NCBI RefSeq assembly: GCF_006385875.1
Contig: NZ_VFSU01000030.1
Span: 1-64,000 of the forward strand
DNA: 64,000 bases
DNA from: Sandaracinobacter neustonicus
GTDB taxonomy: Bacteria > Pseudomonadota > Alphaproteobacteria > Sphingomonadales > Sphingomonadaceae
Direction of reading: 5' to 3'
The position numbers were made by a program, and so were the translations under genes. Below are positions 40,112 to 49,024 of this stretch, in pieces (position 1 is the first letter of the stretch; the number at the start of each line of letters is the position of its first letter). The notes beneath the pieces were generated by a model. The model saw nothing but the letters and a program-made list of their open reading frames with translations. It was not told where the DNA came from and made no database searches.

Positions 40112-41236
40112 TTACTTCGTCGAAGCGTAGAGGTCCCACAGCCCGGCGACTTCGCTCACCGAACCGGCCGGCACGGATTTGAAGGTTGCCCGTGCGGCGG
40201 GGCCCTGCCCGCTGCGCACTTGGGCGATGCCCTTGAACAGCGCGGCTTCGCCCGGGTTCGGGCCTTTCTGCGCCGTGGTGAAGGCGGCGATGGCTTGCGG
40301 ATACTGGCCAGCGCCCAGATAGGCGTTTCCGGCCGCCAGTGCGGTGGCCGGGTTCTTGGCGCCTGCCGGGGCGGCGGCCAGTGCGGCGGCCTGCCGCTTG
40401 GCTGCGGCTTCCACCAGCTTGGCGGTCATCGGGTCACCGGCGGGCAGCACGCCCGAGGTGCCGGCTGCCTTCACCGCATCGACGGCCACGCCCGATTGAC
40501 CGGCCACGATGGCCAGCTTGGCGAATTCCTGCACGTCGGCGGCGGTGGAAAGGTTCCCGGTTTCGCGCATCAGGTGATACACGCCCAGCTTGGCATCGCG
40601 GGAGAGCGAGCCGCTCTTCATGTCCACCAGCAGGGCGCGCCAGCGGGCCGGGGTCGGGTCCAGCCGGATCAGCTTCTGGATGGTGGCCAGAGAGCCCTTC
40701 TTGTCGCCCATCTTGCTCTGCGCGGCGGCAAGGTTCTGCAGCGCGTTCACATTGTTGGGGTTCTTGTTGACGATGTCCTGATAGATTTTGGCGGCTTCGG
40801 CGGGCTTGCCCTGCTGCAGGTAGGATTGGGCGATGATGGTGGTCTGGCCGGACTTGCGGGCAGCAGTGATCGCCTTGTCATACTGGCGGGCCTGATAATA
40901 AAGCGGGGCCAGCTGCGAGGCGGGCGCGCCGATGCGCTCCAGCTCGGTGGCGGCCGCGCCATAATTGCCCGCGCGCGTGTACACATAGGCCGCCGTTTGC
41001 GAGACCTTGGTGCGTTCGGCGTTGGTGGTGGCGGCCGAACGGGCCTGATTCACATAATTGGTCGCCGCAGCGGTATTCCCGGCCTTGGCGGCGTTCAGCG
41101 CCTGTTGCAGCGGCTTGCCCACGGTCGGGGCGATTGCCTGCGCCATCGCAACGCCACCCAGCAGGGGAACGCCGGCCACCGGAACGGCAGCGGCGATGGC
41201 AAGAGCGACGAGCGGAAGCCTGGAAACCGGATTCAT
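40112..41236 (-). CDS. Exported tetratricopeptide-repeat protein
   Basis: 374 residues with a signal peptide (1-32, ending GVAMAQA). Ala-rich helical repeats follow, including TPR-like units (QSYLQQGKPAEAAKIYQDIV and GNAYLGAGQYPQAIAAFTTA). Probably a periplasmic scaffold; partner unknown. ATG 41236 is chosen as it begins the signal sequence. Divergent from fabD. Confidence 0.85.
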   Translation of the reverse strand: MNPVSRLPLVALAIAAAVPVAGVPLLGGVAMAQAIAPTVGKPLQQALNAAKAGNTAAATNYVNQARSAATTNAERTKVSQTAAYVYTRAGNYGAAATELERIGAPASQLAPLYYQARQYDKAITAARKSGQTTIIAQSYLQQGKPAEAAKIYQDIVNKNPNNVNALQNLAAAQSKMGDKKGSLATIQKLIRLDPTPARWRALLVDMKSGSLSRDAKLGVYHLMRETGNLSTAADVQEFAKLAIVAGQSGVAVDAVKAAGTSGVLPAGDPMTAKLVEAAAKRQAAALAAAPAGAKNPATALAAGNAYLGAGQYPQAIAAFTTAQKGPNPGEAALFKGIAQVRSGQGPAARATFKSVPAGSVSEVAGLWDLYASTK

Positions 41237-41480
41237 TGACGACCTTTCTTGTCGGTGGAACAGAAAACGCTCACTCCTATGCCATGCAACGCATGGCGCG
41301 TGCCTGAACAGACGGAATGGGGGCCCCCGCTCCCGGTGCAGTGCAGCAATAGGGGAAGGCTCCTGCCAAGAAAAGCTGTCTCTTGCAATCAATCCGCATC
41401 ACGGGACAGACGGTTTTGACAGCGCGATTGAATGCGCTACTGGCCCGCAAATCACAATTTCAGGCGAGCAGAGCAGGCAA

Positions 41481-42419
41481 ATGACCACAGCCTTCATCTT
41501 CCCCGGGCAGGGGAGCCAATCCGTCGGCATGGGCAAGGCCCTGGCCGAGATCAGCCCCGCCGCGCGGGCGATTTTCGAGCAGGTGGACGAGGCGTTGAAG
41601 CAGAGCCTCACCCGGCTGATGTTCGAAGGCCCGGAGGATCAACTGACGCTGACGGCAAATGCGCAACCGGCGATCATGGCCTCCAGCCTCGCGGCGCTCG
41701 CCGTGCTGGAGGCAGAGGGCGGCATCCGGCTGGCGGAAAAGGCGGGCTTCGTGGCCGGGCACAGCCTTGGCGAATATAGCGCGCTGGCCGCTGCCGGGGC
41801 GATCCCGCTGGACGTCACGGCCAAGCTGCTGCGCCGCCGGGGAGAGGCGATGCAGGCGGCGGTGCCGCCCGGCGAAGGGGCGATGGCGGCGATTCTGGGC
41901 CTTGGCCTTGAAGATGTGCAGGCGATTGCCGCCGAGGCTGCCGAAGGCGAAGTGTGCACCTCCGCCAACGACAATGCGCCGGGGCAGGTGGTTGTATCCG
42001 GCCATAAGGGCGCGGTTGAGCGCGCCATTTTGCTGGCGAAGGCGAAGGGCAGCCGCCACGCGGTGCTGCTGCCGGTTTCCGCGCCGTTCCACTGCCCGTT
42101 GATGGCGCCTGCCGCCGAGGCGATGGCGCAAGCGCTGGATCAGGTGGCGATTGCCACGCCGCTGGTGCCGGTGTTCGCCAATGTGACGGCCGCGCCGGTC
42201 GCCGATCCGGCCACCATCAAAACCCTGCTGGTGCAGCAGGTGACGGGCACGGTGCGCTGGCGCGAATCGGTGCTGGCCATGCAGGACGCGGGCGTCACCC
42301 GGCTGGTGGAATTCGGCGGCAAGGTGCTGGGCCCGATGGTGAAGCGCATCGCGCCGGACATCCAGAATCTGTCGGTGGTGAAGCCCGACGACATCGAAGC
42401 CGTGCTGAAGGCGCTTTGA
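41481..42419 (+). CDS. fabD: Malonyl-CoA:ACP transacylase
   Basis: 312 residues. Loads malonate onto ACP for fatty-acid synthesis. Motifs: FIFPGQGSQSVGMGKAL, catalytic Ser in VAGHSLGEYSAL, and PVSAPFHCPLMAPA with the catalytic His. ATG 41481 gives the standard start. First gene of the fab cluster. Confidence 0.95.
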   Translation: MTTAFIFPGQGSQSVGMGKALAEISPAARAIFEQVDEALKQSLTRLMFEGPEDQLTLTANAQPAIMASSLAALAVLEAEGGIRLAEKAGFVAGHSLGEYSALAAAGAIPLDVTAKLLRRRGEAMQAAVPPGEGAMAAILGLGLEDVQAIAAEAAEGEVCTSANDNAPGQVVVSGHKGAVERAILLAKAKGSRHAVLLPVSAPFHCPLMAPAAEAMAQALDQVAIATPLVPVFANVTAAPVADPATIKTLLVQQVTGTVRWRESVLAMQDAGVTRLVEFGGKVLGPMVKRIAPDIQNLSVVKPDDIEAVLKAL

Positions 42420-42488
42420 GGGGAGGCTCGGCCCGCAAGGGCCGCAAGCGCGACTGCGCGCCCGAGCCAGTGCGAGGAGGAATCAAGA

Positions 42489-43223
42489 ATGTTTGATTTG
42501 AGTGGAAAGACGGCGCTGGTCACAGGCGCGAGCGGCGGAATCGGCGGGGCCATCGCCCGCACGCTGAAGGCGTGCGGCGCGAAGCTGGCGCTGTCCGGCA
42601 CCCGCGCAGAGGCGCTGCAGGCGCTGGCGGATGAACTGGGCGGCGCGGAGATTCTCCCCTGCAAGCTGGACGTGGCAGAGGAGGTGGAGGCGCTGGTGCC
42701 CGCCGCCGTGGACAAGCTGGGCCAGCTGGATATCCTTGTAAACAATGCCGGAATCACCCGCGACGGCCTTGCGATGCGGATGAAGGACGAGGATTGGGCC
42801 GCCGTGCTCCGTGTCGATCTGGAGGCGGCGTTCCGCCTGTCGCGCGCGGCGCTGCGGCCGATGATGAAGGCGCGGCACGGGCGGATCATCTCCATCAGCT
42901 CTGTGGTCGGCTCCATCGGCAATCCGGGGCAGGCGAACTATGCCGCCGCCAAGGCGGGCCTTGAAGGCATGACGCGCAGCCTCGCCGCCGAAGTCGCCAG
43001 CCGGGGCGTCACGGTGAACTGCGTCGCACCGGGCTTTATCGCCTCTGCCATGACGGACGCACTGACAGACGATCAGAAAGCGAAGATGTTCGAGCGGATT
43101 CCCGCCGGCCGGTTCGGAGAGGGTTCGGATGTGGCCGCAGCCGTGCTATGGCTGGCCTCTGCCGAGGGGGCTTATGTCACGGGCCAGTCGATTCATGTGA
43201 ATGGCGGCATGTATATGGGCTGA
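42489..43223 (+). CDS. fabG: 3-oxoacyl-ACP reductase
   Basis: 244 residues, short-chain dehydrogenase. NADPH motif [26 protein letters not shown], catalytic [20 protein letters not shown] with Ser, Tyr and Lys, and ending [14 protein letters not shown]. The 69-bp gap to fabD includes GC-rich inverted segments and AGGAGGA before the start. Confidence 0.96.
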   Translation: MFDLSGKTALVTGASGGIGGAIARTLKACGAKLALSGTRAEALQALADELGGAEILPCKLDVAEEVEALVPAAVDKLGQLDILVNNAGITRDGLAMRMKDEDWAAVLRVDLEAAFRLSRAALRPMMKARHGRIISISSVVGSIGNPGQANYAAAKAGLEGMTRSLAAEVASRGVTVNCVAPGFIASAMTDALTDDQKAKMFERIPAGRFGEGSDVAAAVLWLASAEGAYVTGQSIHVNGGMYMG

Positions 43224-43327
43224 AGCGCCGCCGCTTGCATGGGAACCGGCAGGCGGCTAGTGCGGAAGCGGCAATCCAACGGGACGCGCCCTTCGTGGGC
43301 GGAGGGCCGAATGAAAGGGTTAATGGA

Positions 43328-43564
43328 ATGAGCGACGTCGCCGATCGTGTGAAGAAGATCGTGGTCGAACATCTCGGCGTGGAAGCCGAGAAAGTGACCG
43401 ATGAGGCGAGCTTCATCGACGACCTGGGCGCGGACAGCCTCGACACTGTCGAGCTTGTGATGGCGTTCGAGGACGAGTTCGGGGTGGAAATTCCCGACGA
43501 TGCAGCCGAAAAAATTCTGACGGTGAAGGACGCAATCGCCTTCATCGCCGCGAACGGCAAGTAA
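43328..43564 (+). CDS. acpP: Acyl carrier protein
   Basis: 78 residues, acidic. Carries growing acyl chains on a phosphopantetheine at the Ser of [20 protein letters not shown]. Normal ACP length. The 104-bp gap upstream allows its own promoter. An attenuator-like hairpin follows. Confidence 0.97.
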   Translation: MSDVADRVKKIVVEHLGVEAEKVTDEASFIDDLGADSLDTVELVMAFEDEFGVEIPDDAAEKILTVKDAIAFIAANGK

Positions 43565-43602
43565 CGCAGTTCAGGGCCGCGCGGTCGCCGCGTGGCCCAG
43601 TG

Positions 43603-43629
43603 ACGGCCTCGTGGATCCCGCGAGGCCGT
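43603..43629 (+). terminator. Hairpin between acpP and fabF
   Basis: ACGGCCTCG (43603-43611) and CGAGGCCGT (43621-43629) form a perfect 9-bp stem with a 9-nt loop and are followed by TT. It could stop part of the transcription so that acpP is expressed above fabF. Confidence 0.6.
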
Positions 43630-43710
43630 TTCCATATCCAGTCCCCGCCGCTATGGGCGGCCTGAGGGATGGCCCGGCGCAAGGCCGGGCGAGGGAATCA
43701 GGAGACAGCA

Positions 43711-44958
43711 ATGCGCCGCGTAGTCGTGACAGGCCTGGGGCTTGTGACCCCGCTGGGCGGAAGTGTCGAGCAGACATGGGAACGGCTGATCGCCGGCCAG
43801 TCCGGCGCTGGCCCGATCACCCGCTTCGACGCCAGCGATTATGCCTGCCGCATCGCCTGCGAAGTGAAACCCGCGGATTTCGATCCGAACCTGCGCGTCG
43901 ATCACAAGATCCAGCGGCAGGTCGATCCCTTCATCGTCTATGGCATCGACGCCGCAGGCCAAGCGCTGGAAGATGCGGGCCTGACGGACATGTCAGAGGA
44001 AGAGCGGCTGCGCGCGGGGACGATGATCGGCTCCGGCATCGGTGGCCTTCCGGGCATCGCCGAGGAATCCATCGTGCTGTTCGAACGCGGCCCGCGCCGG
44101 GTTTCCCCGCATTTCGTGCATGGGCGGCTGATCAACCTCGTCTCCGGGCAGGTCTCCATCAAATATGGCCTGATGGGGCCGAATCACGCGGTCGTCACGG
44201 CTTGTTCCACCGGCGCGCACGCGATTGGAGATGCAGCCCGGCTGATCGCGCTGGACGATGCGGACGTGATGGTGGCCGGTGGCACCGAAGCCACCATCTG
44301 CCCCATCGGCATCGCCGGATTCGCGCAGGCGCGTGCCCTTTCCACCGGCTTCAACGACGAACCCACCCGCGCCAGCCGCCCGTGGGACAAGGCCCGCGAC
44401 GGCTTCGTGATGGGCGAAGGCGCAGGCATCGTCGTGCTGGAGGAATATGAGCATGCGAAGAAGCGCGGCGCGAAAATCTATGGCGAAGTGGTGGGCTATG
44501 GCCTGACCGGGGATGCCTATCATGTGACCGCCCCGCACCCGGAAGGCTCGGGCGCGTTCCGCTCCATGCAGATGGCGCTGAAGCGGGCCGGGCTGAACCC
44601 GGCCGACATCGATTATGTGAACGCGCACGGCACCTCCACGCCGATGGGCGACGAGCTGGAACTGGGCGCGGTGAAGCGGCTGTTCGGCGACGCCATCGGG
44701 CAGGTTTCCATGAGCAGCACCAAATCCGCCATCGGCCATTTGCTCGGCGGCGCGGGCGCGGTGGAAAGCATCTTCACGCTGCTGGCGATGCGTGACCAGA
44801 TCGTGCCGCCGACGCTGAACCTTGATGATCCGGTGGATGGTGCCGAAGGCGTCGATCTGGTGCCGTGGAAGGCGAAGGAGCGCAAGGTGGACGCGGTCTT
44901 GAACAACAGCTTCGGCTTTGGCGGCACCAACGCGACCGTCGTGTTCAAGAAGGCCTGA
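43711..44958 (+). CDS. fabF: 3-oxoacyl-ACP synthase II
   Basis: 415 residues, normal for KAS II. Elongates acyl-ACP with malonyl-ACP. Catalytic Cys in VVTACSTGAHAIGDAARL, His in YVNAHGTSTPMGDELE and His in STKSAIGHLLGGAGAVE. Strong AGGAGA before ATG 43711. Overlaps mltG by 1 nt (TGATG). Confidence 0.96.
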   Translation: MRRVVVTGLGLVTPLGGSVEQTWERLIAGQSGAGPITRFDASDYACRIACEVKPADFDPNLRVDHKIQRQVDPFIVYGIDAAGQALEDAGLTDMSEEERLRAGTMIGSGIGGLPGIAEESIVLFERGPRRVSPHFVHGRLINLVSGQVSIKYGLMGPNHAVVTACSTGAHAIGDAARLIALDDADVMVAGGTEATICPIGIAGFAQARALSTGFNDEPTRASRPWDKARDGFVMGEGAGIVVLEEYEHAKKRGAKIYGEVVGYGLTGDAYHVTAPHPEGSGAFRSMQMALKRAGLNPADIDYVNAHGTSTPMGDELELGAVKRLFGDAIGQVSMSSTKSAIGHLLGGAGAVESIFTLLAMRDQIVPPTLNLDDPVDGAEGVDLVPWKAKERKVDAVLNNSFGFGGTNATVVFKKA

Positions 44959-45956
44959 TGACCCAAAACGCCAAGGTCGCGGGCCAGCCGCGCTGGGTTG
45001 TGTGGGGGGCGGCGCTGTCGCTGCTCGCCATGCTCACGCTCAGCCTGTGGACGGCGACAATGTGGCGGCGCGCACCCCTGCCCGGGGCAGAGCGGATCGA
45101 GGTGGAAATTCCGCGCGGGGCCTCCATCGGGCAGGCGGCGGATCTCCTTGAAAAAGCGGGCGTGATCGACAGTTCGGAGGCCTTCGAACTGCTCGCCCGC
45201 ACGCTGGGCGACAGCCGCGACATCCAGTTCGGCACCTATGGCTTCTTCGAAGGCGAAGGCTGGGGCTCCATCCTTGAGCGGCTGAAGCGCGGTGACACGC
45301 TGATCGTGCGGATTCCCATTCCCGAAGGCCTGCCCTCGATTCAGGTGGCGGAGCGGCTGAACGCGGTGGGTCGGCTGAAGGGGCAGGTGGAGGCCCCGGC
45401 CGAAGGCACGGTGCTGCCCGCCACCTATGAAGCCAAGATCGGCGAATCCCGCGCAGACGTGCTGAAGCGCATGCAGGCGGCGATGACCGAGGAGCTGGAC
45501 CGGCAGTGGGAGCGTCGCTCTGAACACACCGCCGTGAAGTCCAAGGATGAAGCGGTGATTCTGGCCGCCATCGTGGAAAAGGAAACCGGCGACCCGTCCG
45601 AACGGCGGCGCATCGCGGGGCTTTACTCCAACCGGCTGAAGCAGGGCATGCGGCTGCAGGCCGACCCGACGGTGATTTACCCGGTGACGAAGGGCAAGCC
45701 GCTGCAACGGCGCATCCGCCAGTCCGAACTGCGCGCCGACAATGGCTATAACACCTATGCCCGCGATGGCCTGCCGCAAGGCCCCATCACCAATCCGGGC
45801 CGCGAAAGCATCGCCGCCGTGCTCGATCCGGAGGTGCACGACTATGTTTATATGGTCGCAGACGGCACCGGCGGCCACGCCTTCGCCAAGACCTACGAGG
45901 AGCATCAGGCCAATGTCGCCAAATGGCGACAAATCCGCCGCGACCGCGGAATCTGA
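44958..45956 (+). CDS. mltG: Endolytic murein transglycosylase MltG (YceG)
   Basis: 332 residues. Cleaves nascent peptidoglycan to end glycan synthesis. Membrane anchor at about 14-34 (WGAALSLLAMLTLSLWTATM), LysM-like part, and YceG domain with catalytic Glu in AAIVEKETGDPSERRRIA and LQADPTVIYPVTKGKP. ATG 44958 overlaps the fabF stop; the frame upstream is an accidental extension. Confidence 0.93.
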   Translation: MTQNAKVAGQPRWVVWGAALSLLAMLTLSLWTATMWRRAPLPGAERIEVEIPRGASIGQAADLLEKAGVIDSSEAFELLARTLGDSRDIQFGTYGFFEGEGWGSILERLKRGDTLIVRIPIPEGLPSIQVAERLNAVGRLKGQVEAPAEGTVLPATYEAKIGESRADVLKRMQAAMTEELDRQWERRSEHTAVKSKDEAVILAAIVEKETGDPSERRRIAGLYSNRLKQGMRLQADPTVIYPVTKGKPLQRRIRQSELRADNGYNTYARDGLPQGPITNPGRESIAAVLDPEVHDYVYMVADGTGGHAFAKTYEEHQANVAKWRQIRRDRGI

Positions 45957-45970
45957 CCTGTCCTTGAAGC

Positions 45971-46001
45971 GATATCACCCATGATATACATGGGTGATAT
46001 C
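45971..46001. promoter_or_regulatory. Operator palindrome of the toxin-antitoxin operon
   Basis: A perfect 13-bp inverted repeat, GATATCACCCATG (45971-45983) and CATGGGTGATATC (45989-46001), is separated by ATATA. It ends directly at the antitoxin start codon (46002). Ribbon-helix-helix antitoxins bind such palindromes to repress their own operon, so autoregulation is likely. Confidence 0.8.
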
Positions 46002-46265
46002 ATGCGAACGCTCATCACTCTGGAAGACCGGCAGGTCGAAAAGCTGGACGCTATCGCCAAGCGGCGAGGCACCTCGCGCGCGCAGCTGGTGCGCGAAGCA
46101 GTGGAGAGGTTCGTAGGGGCGGATGCGCAGAGCGAAGCCGACAAGCGCCGCGCGGACGACGAGAATCTGAAGGCCGCCTTCGGGCTGTGGAAGGATCTCG
46201 ACATCGCCGCTGACGGACTTGAGTATCAATTGGCGATCCGAAGCGAATGGGATCACCGGCCCTGA
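46002..46265 (+). CDS. Ribbon-helix-helix antitoxin (VapB-like)
   Basis: 87 residues. N-terminal MRTLITLEDRQVEKLDAIAK, then RRGTSRAQLVREAVERFVG, is a CopG/RHH DNA-binding fold. The C-terminal half should wrap the toxin. ATG 46002 directly follows the palindrome; an upstream ATG at 45981 lies inside the palindrome and is less likely. Overlaps the toxin gene by 19 nt, as usual for such pairs. Confidence 0.88.
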   Translation: MRTLITLEDRQVEKLDAIAKRRGTSRAQLVREAVERFVGADAQSEADKRRADDENLKAAFGLWKDLDIAADGLEYQLAIRSEWDHRP

Positions 46266-46645
46266 GTCTGCGACTGGCCGGTCCTGCGCTGTTCGACAGC
46301 AATATCCTGATCGACTTTCTTTCGAGGCGGCAGGAAGCGGAGGAGCTAATTCTGCACGCTCCGGGTCGTCTCATCAGTGTCATCACCACCATCGAAATTC
46401 TGGCGGGCACGCCGGAAGCGGCGTGGCCACGTGCAAGGCAAGTGCTGTCGGCATTTGAAGAACTGCCGCTGGACGATGCTGTCCGCGACGAAGCCGCGCG
46501 AATCCGTCGCGCCACCCGGCTGAAATTGCCCGACGCGATCATCCTGGCGACCGCGCGAATCCATCGCCTGCCGCTCGTCACCCGCAACATCCGGGATTTT
46601 CCCGAGGGCAGCGACGGCGTGATCCTTCCCTACACCCTGACTTAA
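46247..46645 (+). CDS. PIN-domain toxin (VapC-like)
   Basis: 132 residues. PIN ribonuclease fold with all four acidic residues visible: Asp17 in ALFDSNILIDFL, Glu50 in TTIEILAG, Asp96 in LKLPDAIILATA and Asp117 in LVTRNIRDF. VapC toxins cleave RNA, often tRNA or rRNA, when the antitoxin is degraded. The target is unknown here. Confidence 0.9.
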   Translation: MGSPALSLRLAGPALFDSNILIDFLSRRQEAEELILHAPGRLISVITTIEILAGTPEAAWPRARQVLSAFEELPLDDAVRDEAARIRRATRLKLPDAIILATARIHRLPLVTRNIRDFPEGSDGVILPYTLT

Positions 46646-46694
46646 ACCGCCTCACTTGACCAGCCCGAGTTCAGGGGCCTAGGCGGGACGCCTT

Positions 46695-48104
46695 ATGACG
46701 GCTCCACGCACCCTCTACGACAAAATCTGGGACGATCACATCATCTCCACGCGGGATGACGGCACCGCGCTGATCTTCATCGATCGCCACCTGATTCACG
46801 AAGTGACGACTCCGCAGGCCTTCGCGGGCCTTCGCGATGCGGGCCGCCGCCTGCGCCGCCCCGATCTCACGCTGGCGGTGCCGGATCATAATGTCCCCAC
46901 CACCGATCCGCGTCTGCCCATCCACGATCCGGAATCCGCCGCCCAGCTCGCCGCGCTGAAGGCGAACTGCGAAGAATTCGGGGTGGAATATCTCGATATC
47001 AACGCAGTGGAACAGGGCATCGTCCATGTGATCGGCCCGGAACAGGGCTTCACCCTGCCGGGCGTCACCATGGTCTGCGGAGACAGCCACACCTCCACCC
47101 ACGGCGCGTTCGGGGCACTGGCGTTCGGCATCGGCACGTCAGAGGTTGAGCATGTGTTCGCCACCCAGACGCTGCTGCTGAAGAAATCGAAGAATCTCGC
47201 CGTCACCGTGACGGGCAGCCTCGGCTATTCCATCACCGCGAAGGATGTGGCGCTGGCCATCTGCGGTGAGCTGGGCACGGCGGGCGGCACCGGCTTCGTG
47301 CTGGAATATCGCGGCCCCGTGATCGAAGCGCTCAGCATGGAAGGGCGGATGACGCTCTGCAACATGTCGATCGAGGCGGGCGCGCGCGCAGGCCTTGTCG
47401 CGCCGGACGAAAAAACCTTCGCCTATGTCGCGGGCCGTCCGCGCGCACCCAAGGGCGCGGAACTGGAACAGGCGCTGGCCTGGTGGCGGCAGCTCGCCAG
47501 TGACGCCAACGCCCACTTCGATCGCGAAGTCATCATAGACGGCTCGGCCATCGCCCCGCTCGTCACATGGGGCACCAGCCCGGAAGATGTGGTGGCCGTC
47601 ACCGGCGTCGTCCCTTCGCCCGACAGTTTCGCCGATCCGTCCAAGCGGGCGGCGGCGGAAAAATCGCTGGCCTATATGGGCCTCGCGCCGGGCACCCGGC
47701 TGGAAGATGTGCCGGTGGAAAATATCTTCATCGGCAGCTGCACCAACAGCCGGATTGAAGATTTGCGCGCGGCCGCTGAAATCGTGAAGGGCCATCGCCT
47801 CGCGGGCAACATCCGGCAGGCGCTGGTGGTGCCCGGCTCCGGGCTGGTGAAGCGGCAGGCGGAGGCCGAGGGACTGGACCGCATCTTCACCGAAGCGGGC
47901 TTCGAATGGCGCGAACCGGGCTGCTCCATGTGCCTGGGCATGAACCCGGACAAGGTGCCGGCGGGCGAACGCTGCGCCTCCACCTCCAATCGCAACTTCG
48001 TCGGTCGGCAGGGGCCGGGCGCGCGCACCCACCTGATGTCGCCCGCGATGGCGGCGGCGGCGGCCATCACCGGCCGTCTGGCCGACGTGCGGCAACTGGC
48101 ATGA
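46695..48104 (+). CDS. leuC: 3-isopropylmalate dehydratase large subunit
   Basis: 469 residues, normal LeuC length. Isomerises isopropylmalate for leucine synthesis with a 4Fe-4S cluster. Motifs: [20 protein letters not shown] and cluster Cys in [12 protein letters not shown] and [13 protein letters not shown]. LeuD, which completes the enzyme, is not adjacent; an ABC ATPase gene overlaps the stop instead. Confidence 0.96.
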   Translation: MTAPRTLYDKIWDDHIISTRDDGTALIFIDRHLIHEVTTPQAFAGLRDAGRRLRRPDLTLAVPDHNVPTTDPRLPIHDPESAAQLAALKANCEEFGVEYLDINAVEQGIVHVIGPEQGFTLPGVTMVCGDSHTSTHGAFGALAFGIGTSEVEHVFATQTLLLKKSKNLAVTVTGSLGYSITAKDVALAICGELGTAGGTGFVLEYRGPVIEALSMEGRMTLCNMSIEAGARAGLVAPDEKTFAYVAGRPRAPKGAELEQALAWWRQLASDANAHFDREVIIDGSAIAPLVTWGTSPEDVVAVTGVVPSPDSFADPSKRAAAEKSLAYMGLAPGTRLEDVPVENIFIGSCTNSRIEDLRAAAEIVKGHRLAGNIRQALVVPGSGLVKRQAEAEGLDRIFTEAGFEWREPGCSMCLGMNPDKVPAGERCASTSNRNFVGRQGPGARTHLMSPAMAAAAAITGRLADVRQLA

Positions 48105-49024
48105 CCACCCCGGCCATCCGCCTCACCGGCCTTGAAAAGACCTACGCGGGTGGCAAGCGCGCGCTGGATGGCATCAGCCTCGAGATTCCGCGCGGCTCCA
48201 TGTTCGGCCTGCTGGGGCCGAACGGCGCGGGCAAATCCACCCTCATCAACATCCTCGCCGGGCTGGTGATGAAAACCGGCGGCAAGGCGGAGGTGTGGGG
48301 CTTCGATATCGACGAACACCCCCGCAACGCCAAGGCCAGCATCGGCGTGGTGCCGCAGGAACTGCTGTTCGACGCCTTCTTCACCCCGTTCGAAACGCTG
48401 GAACTGCAGGCGGGCCTTTATGGCGTGCCCAAGGAACGCCGCCGCTCGATGGAGCTGCTGGAAAAGGTGCGGCTGGCCGACAAGGCGCATGTCTATACCC
48501 GCCAGCTCTCCGGCGGGATGAAGCGCCGCCTGCTGATCGCGAAGGCGCTGGTGCACAATCCGCCCGTGATCATTCTGGACGAACCCACGGCGGGCGTGGA
48601 CATCGAGCTGAGGCAGATGCTGTGGCAATATGTGCGCGAACTGCACGCGGGCGGCACCACCATCGTCCTCACCACCCATTATCTGGAAGAGGCCGAAGAG
48701 CTTTGCGACCGCATCGCCATCGTCAACCATGGCCGCATCGTCGCGGATAAATCCAAGGCCGACCTGCTGGCGCAGGCGCGGGACAAGCGCGTGCTGGTCA
48801 CGCTGGCAGACGATATCGTGACGTTGCCGGAAATCGAAGGCGTCTCCCGCATCGAAGCGCCAGACCCGCGTCGGCTGGACATCCTGTATGACAAGCAGGC
48901 CGTTCAGGCCGGTGCCATCCTCGCCCGGCTGCAGGCGGCAGGCCTCTCCGTGGTGGACGTCTCCACCCGCGAAGCCGATCTGGAGGATGTGTTCCTCGAA
49001 CTAACGGGCGGCCTTTCGGAGTGA
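48101..49024 (+). CDS. ABC-transporter ATP-binding protein (ABC-2 type)
   Basis: 307 residues. Walker [21 protein letters not shown], signature [15 protein letters not shown], Walker [17 protein letters not shown]-loop [14 protein letters not shown]. The C-terminal extension fits CcmA/DrrA-like exporters. No permease gene is nearby, so its membrane partner must be elsewhere. Coupled by ATGA to leuC upstream and by 4 nt to nadB downstream. Confidence 0.9.
   Translation: MTTPAIRLTGLEKTYAGGKRALDGISLEIPRGSMFGLLGPNGAGKSTLINILAGLVMKTGGKAEVWGFDIDEHPRNAKASIGVVPQELLFDAFFTPFETLELQAGLYGVPKERRRSMELLEKVRLADKAHVYTRQLSGGMKRRLLIAKALVHNPPVIILDEPTAGVDIELRQMLWQYVRELHAGGTTIVLTTHYLEEAEELCDRIAIVNHGRIVADKSKADLLAQARDKRVLVTLADDIVTLPEIEGVSRIEAPDPRRLDILYDKQAVQAGAILARLQAAGLSVVDVSTREADLEDVFLELTGGLSE

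Noticed and set aside
46886-48095. Minus-strand frames opposite leuC
   Set aside because: LeuC motifs are unambiguous on the plus strand; the minus-strand products have none.
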